Assembly (NCBI GenBank): GCA_964631175.1
Contig: CAZVWH010000001.1
Span: forward strand, 35,406 to 99,405
Source of the DNA: CAZVWH01 sp964631175
GTDB taxonomy: Bacteria; Planctomycetota; Phycisphaerae; Sedimentisphaerales; Anaerobacaceae
DNA: 64,000 nucleotides
Reading direction: 5' to 3'
Below, piece by piece: positions 25,225 through 33,141 of this stretch; position 1 is the first letter of the stretch, and each line of letters starts with the position of its first letter. The notes beneath the pieces were generated by a model. That model did no database searches. It was given only the letters and a program-made list of their open reading frames with translations, and was not told where the DNA came from. The translations under genes and the position numbers were made by a program.

Positions 25225-25252
25225 ACCGGCACCACAGGTGTGCCGGCTAAAC
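25225..25252. repeat. hairpin-CTAAA element
   Basis: CCGGCAC / GTGCCGG stem with CACAGGT loop, followed by CTAAAC, in the short spacer between the dehydrogenase and GT4 genes. Confidence 0.65.
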
Positions 25253-25267
25253 GTCTTTCGTCTTCTG

Positions 25268-26917
25268 TCATCTGCCTTCTGTCCTCTGTCTTCTCACTTC
25301 CTCTTTTATTCTCTGGATATGTCCCCTACCTAAGCCTTTGACCTCACAGCCAAGCTGGAAATACCGGCGAATTTTATCATCATCTAATATGCCGAAACAA
25401 TCAATCACGGCTAAAGGCCCGCCCGCCCACTTGACTATCTGGCCGGGGTCAAGCTTCAAATAAGGTTCGTGCGGCACAGCTAAGATAAGTGCTTCAGCAC
25501 CTTTTATGGCAGTAGCAATATCCTGTTGGACAGTAATATTCACCAAGTAATCCTGGTTGCGGAAAAATCTTGCTAACGAGTGGCCCGGTGCCGGATAGGT
25601 ATCCTGTTTTTCCAGCTCGTACCAATGCTCGACATACGGATCGTGTACCCTCATCTCTGCTCCCATCTCAGTCAGCTTTCGGACTACTACTTCCGAGCCG
25701 CTGTAACGAGTATCAGCGACATCCTGGCGATAGCTGGCCCCGCATAAAAGTACCGGTGCGCCGGCGATTAACCGGCCCATGTTCCGAAGCGCATCCCTTG
25801 TCAATTCCGCTACGTGAAGACCCCGCGTGTCATTTATATCGATGGCCGAAGTGGTTATCTTAAATATATCGTCATCGAAACCAAGAATGTGCCTGTACGC
25901 CCAATATCCCAGACCACCATCCTTCGGCAGACAGTATCCGCCGATACCTGGACCTGGGAATATGATGTTATTGTGAGTAGGCCGGACCTTAATTGCTTTG
26001 ATGACCTTAATCAAATCCACGCCGTTTCGCTCAGCAAACAAGCTCCACTCATTCAAAAAAGCCAGCATTGTGGCACGGAAAGAATTTTCAACTATTTTAG
26101 CAGTCTCTGATTCGATAGGCCGATCCATAACCGTCAAAGGGAATTTGGCGGTGTTCAACACTTCTCGAAGAAATTTCTCGACGCGCTCTTTTGCTTCTTC
26201 ATTACAGCCGGAGCAGACCCGCCAGAAATCTCGTATCGATGATACATACTGTCTGCCTGGCATAACACGCTCATAACTGTGCGCCAGCAGTGGCTCTGAA
26301 TCAATTTGGCGGGCTGCAAATGCCCTCTTCAAAATCGGCCAGGCGACGAACTCTGTGGTACCGGGTGCAACAGTTGTTTCGATTAAGGTCAAACATTTGG
26401 GCGGTATAAATTTGCCGATGGTTTTTATTGTCGCTTCCAATGCCTCCATCTCCACCCAGCCGGTTCGCATATTTCCAAGGTCGTTTTTTGTATAGTCACA
26501 TTGGACATCCACAACAACACAGTCGGCCAACTTAAGACACTCACTGTTGTAGGTGGCGATGAGGGTCTTTTTTTCGAGCACACAACGAGCGATCATCGGC
26601 TCGACCTCGGGGTCCTCGGCTTTAACCGGTGATTGTCCTCTGTTAAGCAATGGAATCTTCCAGTAGCTGCGAGTGCTGGGCCGCTGACAACCGATGACCA
26701 ATTTGCCGGGCTTGCCGGTCTGCCGGTCAATACTGTCGGCGATAATAGCCGCCATAACGGCACCAACAAAACCGACACCCATTACTACGACAATTTCCTT
26801 ACCATCCTTGCGTGCCGCTGCCGCCAGCGACTCCACGCGATTGAATTCTGTAGAATACTCCTCCTTGCTGGGAATTGGAAACCTTTCACCAGCCGAACTT
26901 ATCGAATAATCAACCAT
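25268..26917 (-). CDS. UDP-glucose/GDP-mannose dehydrogenase family protein
   Basis: 549 residues, longer than the usual ~430-450. NAD-binding Rossmann motif VVMGVGFVGAVMAAIIAD lies near residue 44-60. LIETTVAPGTTEF and VENSFRATMLAFLNEWSLF form the central domain. The catalytic Cys is in GPGIGGYCLPKDGG. The C-terminal UDP-binding domain has VLLCGASYRQDVADTRYSGS. It oxidises a nucleotide sugar to a uronic acid in two NAD+ steps. The extra length is partly an N-terminal extension. First gene of a minus-strand set with GT4 and GH130, so probably glycan synthesis. Confidence 0.88.
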   Translation of the reverse strand: MVDYSISSAGERFPIPSKEEYSTEFNRVESLAAAARKDGKEIVVVMGVGFVGAVMAAIIADSIDRQTGKPGKLVIGCQRPSTRSYWKIPLLNRGQSPVKAEDPEVEPMIARCVLEKKTLIATYNSECLKLADCVVVDVQCDYTKNDLGNMRTGWVEMEALEATIKTIGKFIPPKCLTLIETTVAPGTTEFVAWPILKRAFAARQIDSEPLLAHSYERVMPGRQYVSSIRDFWRVCSGCNEEAKERVEKFLREVLNTAKFPLTVMDRPIESETAKIVENSFRATMLAFLNEWSLFAERNGVDLIKVIKAIKVRPTHNNIIFPGPGIGGYCLPKDGGLGYWAYRHILGFDDDIFKITTSAIDINDTRGLHVAELTRDALRNMGRLIAGAPVLLCGASYRQDVADTRYSGSEVVVRKLTEMGAEMRVHDPYVEHWYELEKQDTYPAPGHSLARFFRNQDYLVNITVQQDIATAIKGAEALILAVPHEPYLKLDPGQIVKWAGGPLAVIDCFGILDDDKIRRYFQLGCEVKGLGRGHIQRIKEEVRRQRTEGR

Positions 26918-27198
26918 TTCTGTCCTCTCCTATAAATAGTCTTTGCTCAGATTTTAACAAGCGTCCTCAAAGACCGTTTGTCTCTTGTCTTTTCCAATAA
27001 ACGCCGCAAGTTTATCAGTAACACCCCGTATATCAAGGTTTTTTTGCTTCGTTATCGCCAAAACCATACTCAATCTCAGATAAATACATGTTATATTGAA
27101 TTATAAATACAAAAATGATATAATCTGCTTAATCCATTGTATTACCTGAAATCGCTATTTTCTAAACCGCACTTTTAGATGGGCTTCAGGACAAAAAA
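26918..27198. other. divergent intergenic region
   Basis: A 281-bp AT-rich gap between the dehydrogenase and LamG genes. It must hold two promoters, but I see no boxes good enough to name. Confidence 0.4.
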
Positions 27199-29514
27199 AT
27201 GCAAAAAGTCAGCACATTCACCTTGTCTGTTATAGCATTAACTCTCTTATGCAGTGGGAGTATTTCAACAGGACAAGAAGCATTTCGATACCCGGATTAT
27301 TTGCTTGATATATATAACCCGGACGATGCTTGTTGGAAAGGTGTTGGTGCTGATGGACGCTGGCCGGTTCCGGTAGATCCCGAAAAATGGCTTGTTGGCC
27401 CGCCGCTGTCGGACCAGTCAGGTGTTACCGTGCCTATAGACCAATGGATCGAGCTAAAGTTTCCAGGCAGAATTGTTGACGGTCCTGGCGATGATATACT
27501 GCTTATAGAGCTGGGTCAAGTAGGTGAACAAGCTCTCCTTTTCATTACAGATAGTGCCAACCAAGAGTATCTGCTTGGTAAAGCTACAGCATTAAATTCC
27601 GGCCTGGACACGGACTCCGAGATCGGCTTCGATATCACAGGTATCTGCCTGCCGTTTTTACCGAGTGCTGTTCGCATCGTAGCATTAGACACAGGAGGAG
27701 GCTCACCCGGATTTGACATAGCTAATATACGTGCTCGAACGTACATCGAACAAAGTAAAGCTGCCACCGGCCCCATTCCCTTCAACGGCGCTAAAAACGT
27801 GCTGGTTGACACAGTCCTCAGATGGTTGCCGGGATATTCCGCAGATAAACACATCGTTTACTTCGGCACTGCTATTGCTAATGTAGATGCAAATGCAAAT
27901 CCCATCAGTAGTCCAGAGCAGCCGCAGGACGCCAACAGCTTCGACCCCGGAGGCCTTGAATTAAGCCGAACCTACTACTGGCGAATAGATGAAGTTAATA
28001 GCACCGACCCCAATAATCCCGTTACAGGCGATATCTGGAAATTCACAGTAGCCGACCATCTTGTTTTAGACGATTTTGAGTCCTACAACAACTACGATAA
28101 TCAGATATATAAGAGCTGGAAAGAAACCGGCGAAGCATTCGTGGGTGTCTCGACGTATCCGCTTAGCACATGCCAGCAATCTATGGCGTTTGTTTACTAC
28201 TATGACGTAAGTTATTCTTCCGAAGCTGTACGTACGTTTAGCCCTGCGTTGGATTGGGCTACAATCGGCACCAAGACTTTGGAATTGCTATTTTATGGTC
28301 GAAGAAGCAATGCTGCCGACGTACAAATGTATATTAGCCTTGGCGACGGCGATGTCGATTTGATTGTGCCGTACAACGCCGACCCGAACGACATCAAAGA
28401 GCAAGCATGGCAGCGCTGGAGAATTAATATTCAAGACTTAGCCAGCCTGAATCTGAGCAATATTAAGACTTTCTCCATCGGCTTTCGTGTCGGTCAAACC
28501 CAACCCCTAAAGGGTGGTGGCGGCACTGTCTATTTCGATGATATCAAGCTATACCCGTCCAGATGCCTCGAACAAAATAGACCCCAAGCCGATTTCAATA
28601 GCGATTGTAGTGTTGACTTTGAGGACCTTAAAGAAATTGTTTACAACTGGCTTGACAGAAGCCCTAAAACTTATGCGGTTGTACATCCCAATGCACCTTT
28701 GGCCTGGTATAAATTCGACGGCGATACCACCGATAATTCCAACAACGGCTACCATGGCCAGCCGTTCGGCAGCCCAACATACGTCCCAGGCATATATAAC
28801 CAAGCGATAAGTTTCGACGGATATAGAGACTCTGTGAATATAACCAAAGCTGCCGAGATGTTTGAAAGAATCAGCACTGGGATCACCATTACTTTTTGGC
28901 AATATGGTACGGATTCGGCGCATCGCAATGACACGCTATGCTGCTCAAATTACGAATATGACAAGAACACAACCTTGATTTCGATGAGCTCAGTCGAGCC
29001 GCGGGAACACGTCAATAATCCTGTGATAGCTATTAATCTTGGTTGCTGGATCCGCCCAAGAGGGGCCGGCCTGTACAGCTGGGATTGCGGCTATCCATGG
29101 TCTTTCGATAACCGCCTTAGTGGAGACCACAAATATAAAAGCGAATGGGTGGGCCGATGGAACCACTGGGCGTTCACCAAAAACGTCTATCAGGGCATAA
29201 TGCAAATATTTCTCAATGGCGCTCTTTATGACAGCCGAACGGATGCAAACTCACCTATTTCGTCAATCACGTCATTCGAAATAGGCTCCGGATGGTATGG
29301 CGGATATGACGGTTTAATCGACAACTTCCGCATTTACGACTATGCTCTCAGCCAGCCGGAAGTCGCCTATATTGCAACCAACGGCATGGGCCTTTTCGAT
29401 CCCCCCGGCGGTGGGCTTATGTCGCCGGCTGATTTAGACGCTAACAATGAGATAAACTTCAGCGATTTTGCTATCTTAGCTGATAGCTGGCTTGAAGAAC
29501 AACTCTGGCCATAA
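27199..29514 (+). CDS. secreted LamG / fibronectin-like protein with two dockerin-like segments
   Basis: 771 residues. Signal peptide (TFTLSVIALTLLCSGSISTG). Order: N-terminal discoidin-like region (~25-185); fibronectin-like 'TYYWRIDEVN' module (~195-285); an uninterrupted beta-sandwich from LVLDDFESYNNYDNQIY to GGGTVYFDDIKLYPS (~290-455); a dockerin-like loop ADFNSDCSVDFEDLKEIVYN (~465); a LamG domain (~495-735, WYKFDGDTTDNSNNGYHG, GLIDNFRIYDYALS); and a second dockerin-like end ADLDANNEINFSDFAILADS. Probably extracellular glycan binding. exoIII follows 16 bp downstream, but the functions look unrelated. Confidence 0.85.
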   Translation: MQKVSTFTLSVIALTLLCSGSISTGQEAFRYPDYLLDIYNPDDACWKGVGADGRWPVPVDPEKWLVGPPLSDQSGVTVPIDQWIELKFPGRIVDGPGDDILLIELGQVGEQALLFITDSANQEYLLGKATALNSGLDTDSEIGFDITGICLPFLPSAVRIVALDTGGGSPGFDIANIRARTYIEQSKAATGPIPFNGAKNVLVDTVLRWLPGYSADKHIVYFGTAIANVDANANPISSPEQPQDANSFDPGGLELSRTYYWRIDEVNSTDPNNPVTGDIWKFTVADHLVLDDFESYNNYDNQIYKSWKETGEAFVGVSTYPLSTCQQSMAFVYYYDVSYSSEAVRTFSPALDWATIGTKTLELLFYGRRSNAADVQMYISLGDGDVDLIVPYNADPNDIKEQAWQRWRINIQDLASLNLSNIKTFSIGFRVGQTQPLKGGGGTVYFDDIKLYPSRCLEQNRPQADFNSDCSVDFEDLKEIVYNWLDRSPKTYAVVHPNAPLAWYKFDGDTTDNSNNGYHGQPFGSPTYVPGIYNQAISFDGYRDSVNITKAAEMFERISTGITITFWQYGTDSAHRNDTLCCSNYEYDKNTTLISMSSVEPREHVNNPVIAINLGCWIRPRGAGLYSWDCGYPWSFDNRLSGDHKYKSEWVGRWNHWAFTKNVYQGIMQIFLNGALYDSRTDANSPISSITSFEIGSGWYGGYDGLIDNFRIYDYALSQPEVAYIATNGMGLFDPPGGGLMSPADLDANNEINFSDFAILADSWLEEQLWP

Positions 29515-29530
29515 TCCAAAGGCGCTCTAA

Positions 29531-30322
29531 ATGAAAGTAGCTACCTTTAATGTCAATTCCTTACGCGCTCGTTTGACGCTTGTCCTTCAATGGTTGGTCG
29601 AACATCAGCCCGATGTTTTATGCCTGCAAGAAACAAAGGTCCAGGATATTGATTTTCCAACAGGTGAGCTCGACCAGACCGGATACAAATGGGCCTGGCC
29701 ATTCTGCGAATATGTTTTTAAGGGACAAAAGAGCTATAACGGCGTAGCAACTTTTAGTAAAAGCCCGATTACAAATGTAGAATTCGGCTTTCACGATGAG
29801 CCAAGGGACGAGGCTCGTCTGATTAAGGTAGAAACAAACGGCATTGTGATTGTCAATACCTATGTTCCGCAGGGCGTTTCACCCGACTCGGACAAATTTC
29901 AGTACAAATTAGAATGGTTCGAGCGCCTTTATGCCCTTTTCAAAAAACATTTCTCTCCGACAGATCCCATCATCTGGGTAGGAGATTTAAACATCGCACC
30001 GCAGCCGATAGATGTTTACGATCCGGTTGCCTTGCAGGGTCACGTTTGTTTCCATCCGGAGGTTCACAAAGCGCTGGATAAAGTTATGCAGTGGGGATTT
30101 GTTGATGTATTCAGACTCCATTGCAGCGAGGCAGGCCATTATACATTCTGGGATTATAGATTACCGAACTCCTTCAAACGCAATCTCGGCTGGCGCCTTG
30201 ACCACATTATGGCGACAAAGCAATTGGCTGAAAACTGCACTGCTTGTTATATAGATAAGGAACCTCGCACCGCAGAGCGCCCCAGCGACCACACCCCAAT
30301 TATCGCTGAATTTGACTGGTAA
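29531..30322 (+). CDS. xthA: exodeoxyribonuclease III
   Basis: 263 residues, the usual length. Endonuclease/exonuclease/phosphatase-fold motifs in order: MKVATFNVNSLRARL, DVLCLQETKVQD (metal Glu), VNTYVPQG, WVGDLNIAPQPIDVY (Asp/Asn), GWRLDHIMAT and RPSDHTPIIAEF (catalytic Asp-His). It acts as an AP endonuclease and 3'-5' exonuclease in base-excision repair. It starts 16 bp after the LamG gene. Confidence 0.95.
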   Translation: MKVATFNVNSLRARLTLVLQWLVEHQPDVLCLQETKVQDIDFPTGELDQTGYKWAWPFCEYVFKGQKSYNGVATFSKSPITNVEFGFHDEPRDEARLIKVETNGIVIVNTYVPQGVSPDSDKFQYKLEWFERLYALFKKHFSPTDPIIWVGDLNIAPQPIDVYDPVALQGHVCFHPEVHKALDKVMQWGFVDVFRLHCSEAGHYTFWDYRLPNSFKRNLGWRLDHIMATKQLAENCTACYIDKEPRTAERPSDHTPIIAEFDW

Positions 30323-30535
30323 ACACAGGACGCCGTGCACCACCCAAACGGTAGGATATGCTACGCATACCATCTTCCATTCCGGATATTCAATAGTCGA
30401 TCCGGTGGCAAGATAGTAAAGCCATACATGAACCACAGTGGAAAGCCGCGTCAAAGCGCAGTTTTTTAATGTCATGGTCGATGCATTTGTTATGCCGTAC
30501 AGTCTAAACCAATGTGGCTCCACACACAAATTTTT

Positions 30536-31855
30536 CTACCGCAATGGCATTTCATCACTGGCCGGTATCTCGCCGCGGATGGCTCTGCCCGCGATGCCGG
30601 TCAGCCAGAGGTAGTGGTCCGTAGGTAATCCCTCATACGTCAAGAATGGACTGGAGCCGATAGGCTGATCGTTCGTACATTTAAAAATTGCCGTGCCCTC
30701 ATCCATTTCGTCAAACATTGCTACGTATATCATCGCAGCACCACTTCTCCTTGCTTCCACAATCTGCCGCCAGAGAAACCGGCCTGTCAATCTCGGGATT
30801 GCATTCAGAGGTGACTCAGGAAACGTATTATGCCGACTGAAGCCCGGAAAGACAACAGGAAGGTAGTCTTTTCCATGAGATGCGCACCAGGACATATCCG
30901 GACGCCAACGAGTACGAGCATGGCAAGAGATACCTGCAAGCGAATTGTAGCGTCCAACTGTCCACGGACTAATAATGTCCGCCGCGTTTATAATATCATG
31001 CAAGCTTGGATCGGAAACGCTCTCCCAGTCGAGCGTCCGCCAACCACTGGGCACGCCTACCATGACGATACATCCACCATACTGGGTATCACTTTTGAAA
31101 AAGTTGACGAGCTCGAGGCACTCGTGAAGAGTGTAAGCTCTGTTATCATTGAAACCGATTCCCCAGATGGCAACCACAGGTTTTAGCTGGTGGTGTAGAT
31201 AGGCTTTGTCATTAGGGTCTCGTGTGAGCCACATTTCGTCGATAAGGCGCTTCCAGTCGCTCTTGACATGCTCAATCTGGCCTCTATGCAAACCGGAAAG
31301 GTCATACATCAGAGCGTACAATCGCCCATATCGATTTGCACCTTCTCGACAACTTGACAGAACTGTATCAACATGCCTCAGGTCTGGCTGGCTGTACGTC
31401 GCTACGGCGAATCGCTGGACGAAGGCCCCGTCAATGCCATACTTCTGCATCCAGTAGAAGTGTCGAAGAACGCTCTTGCGGTTATAAGAACTAAAGACTT
31501 CAGCCGCTCTGCCGTCGGCGTGCCTAAAGGAGGTCGCGTATTTTTCGCCTTCGTCCAGGTCTCTGACATCAGGCCATAGGTCAATAGTGCAGAAGCCCGG
31601 TTCAAAGCGTCCGCGTTTCTCGTAATGTGTCCATCCTTTGCCAGCTCTGTCGCCCGGAGCATTAAACCAACCCTGATAACCACACATGACCCTCCCATTC
31701 AGTGTTTCGTTGCCAACACCTTTAATACTGGGTCCGTTATACGGATGTAAAACTTCCTCCCTTCCGTTGTCACTTTCGCCGCTATCTTCGCATCCCACGA
31801 TTACACACATAGACATAAAAAGAAAGAAGTAGCTCAGCAAATCAATTACTCTTAT
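30536..31855 (-). CDS. GH71/GH99-like lipoprotein
   Basis: About 440 residues. A lipoprotein signal is clear: VIDLLSYFFLFMSMCVIVGC with lipobox VIVGC. The catalytic-domain style matches the GH99/GH71-like group: GRVMCGYQGWFNAPGDRAGK, WMQKYGIDGAFVQRF, KPVVAIWGIGFND, YLPVVFPGFSRHN and AAMIYVAMFDEMDEGTAIFK. Start uncertain. An in-frame ATG at 31877-31879 lies before a strong AAGGAGG (31860-31866), and the first codon after that Shine-Dalgarno is ATA (31853-31855). Mannan or glucan is the likely substrate class by family only. Confidence 0.8.
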   Translation of the reverse strand: MRVIDLLSYFFLFMSMCVIVGCEDSGESDNGREEVLHPYNGPSIKGVGNETLNGRVMCGYQGWFNAPGDRAGKGWTHYEKRGRFEPGFCTIDLWPDVRDLDEGEKYATSFRHADGRAAEVFSSYNRKSVLRHFYWMQKYGIDGAFVQRFAVATYSQPDLRHVDTVLSSCREGANRYGRLYALMYDLSGLHRGQIEHVKSDWKRLIDEMWLTRDPNDKAYLHHQLKPVVAIWGIGFNDNRAYTLHECLELVNFFKSDTQYGGCIVMVGVPSGWRTLDWESVSDPSLHDIINAADIISPWTVGRYNSLAGISCHARTRWRPDMSWCASHGKDYLPVVFPGFSRHNTFPESPLNAIPRLTGRFLWRQIVEARRSGAAMIYVAMFDEMDEGTAIFKCTNDQPIGSSPFLTYEGLPTDHYLWLTGIAGRAIRGEIPASDEMPLR

Positions 31856-31879
31856 GTCACCTCCTTCATTTAGAATCAT

Positions 31880-32191
31880 AGTCTTATATGGTTCCGCATT
31901 TGCATTCTCTCAACCATGCTCTGCCGTGAGGCATCCACGCAGTGTGGCTTGCGCCACTGTGGAGAGACAGGCCTGCATTTTTCCAGTCAGCGCAGTAAGG
32001 CGCCCTGCGAACAAAAATCATACCATGCTCGCTGAATACATCAAATGGAATCTTGGGGATTCTTCCTGGCAGACAAAATACTTTTGTGGATTGTCGATTA
32101 CCAGCTTGTGCTGAGTAAGTCCGTAGGCCGAGTCGAACACATTTGACTTTGCTCAGTGTTCGACCCTGAGTAAAATCGAAGGGTCGAAGCA
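31880..32191. other. intergenic region with dispersed repeat fragments
   Basis: No real gene. It contains TTCGACCCTGAGTAAAATCG and GAGTCGAAC pieces of the CCTGAGC...GTCGAAGG repeat family near 32110-32190. Confidence 0.5.
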
Positions 32192-32455
32192 CTACAGTTT
32201 CTTCAGCAGCGCCAGGTCTCCACTGATCAGTGCCAATTTCTTTCTTCTCGTCCAGTCCTTTAACTGTGCCTCTCGCTTGAGCGCATCAAACCGAACAGAG
32301 AACTTTTCGCGATAAAGCAACCTTTTGGCGCCAAATATTTTTGTAAAGCGCCCGCCCTGGCCGCTTTTATGCTTTTCGAGTCTTTTTTCTATATTATCCG
32401 TTACTCCCGTATAAAAGCGGCCATCAGAGCATTCAATGATATAGACATACCACAT
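32192..32455 (-). CDS. GIY-YIG nuclease family protein
   Basis: 87 residues, typical of the small UPF0213/YhbQ-like GIY-YIG proteins. Motifs: WYVYIIECSDGRFYTGVTDN (GIY-YIG equivalents Y.Y and Y.G), IEKRLEKHKSGQGGRFTK (catalytic Arg) and FDALKREAQLKDWTRRKK (metal Glu). The small stand-alone members have no settled role; nucleic-acid processing is inferred. It is surrounded by dispersed repeats and near a tRNA. Confidence 0.85.
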   Translation of the reverse strand: MWYVYIIECSDGRFYTGVTDNIEKRLEKHKSGQGGRFTKIFGAKRLLYREKFSVRFDALKREAQLKDWTRRKKLALISGDLALLKKL

Positions 32456-32596
32456 ATTTTTGGCATCCTTCGACTCCCTCGCTGTTGCTCGGTCGCTCAG
32501 GATACTTCTCCTCGTTCACCTCAACGCTTCATATCGAACCACTTGTACTGAGCGAGTAAGCCCTTTGTGAAAACGAAGGGCGAACGAGTCGAAGTA

Positions 32597-32667
32597 CTGG
32601 GGAACCAGGATTCGGACCTGGACTAACTGATCCAGAGTCAGTCGTGCTACCGTTACACTATTCCCCA
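32597..32667 (-). tRNA. tRNA-Gln (anticodon CTG)
   Basis: Minus strand: acceptor TGGGGAA / TTCCCCA, D-arm TAGTGTAACGGTAGCAC, anticodon arm CTGA-CTCTGGA-TCAG with CTG, T-arm CAGGTCCGAATCCTG, discriminator G. 71 nt, no encoded CCA. Confidence 0.93.
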
Positions 32668-33141
32668 ATAATTAGTCCAAAACAAAAAACTTATGATTAT
32701 AGCTTCCAGAGATATTCTTTCTGGGTATAGCAACACCTCTTGTTATTTTCAGCTTATTCTATATAAAAAATAGTCTGATATTGCAAGATTATTAAGAAAA
32801 AGCTGTACTACCGGGCAATAATTTGGTATAAATAAAATGTGTAAATTTGTGGTTTTGCTTTTCAGCGAATCAAAATAATGTGTTTTTTTGTATAGATCAG
32901 CTCTGCTGAAAGTGAAGGAAGGAGGTAGTAAATCAGGCCAGTTACAAATTCTTTTTTCAGCGTAAAATTGAGTGCTTGTCCGGCGAAGCCCCCGGCTCTG
33001 CATAGCCCTTCACCGAAGCAGGATGGCCATAGTCAGATAGATTTAACCTTTTTAGAAATCGGTATTCTTATTCTAAGTTGTTGTTTTGGTGTCTAACTAA
33101 ATTACCATTATTATCATTTTTGCTTTTGAAGGAGGATTATT
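32668..33141. other. AT-rich intergenic region upstream of the modular protein cluster
   Basis: About 470 bp without a convincing gene. GAAGGAGG at its right end is the ribosome-binding site of the first cluster gene. I cannot name a promoter. Confidence 0.4.

Noticed and set aside
30161..30529. Minus ORF of 122 codons between xthA and the GH71/99-like gene
   Set aside because: It overlaps the xthA 3' end antisense and shows no recognisable domain; only 200 bp are truly intergenic.
32869..33003. Minus ORF upstream of the modular cluster
   Set aside because: AT-rich, no domain, no ribosome-binding site.
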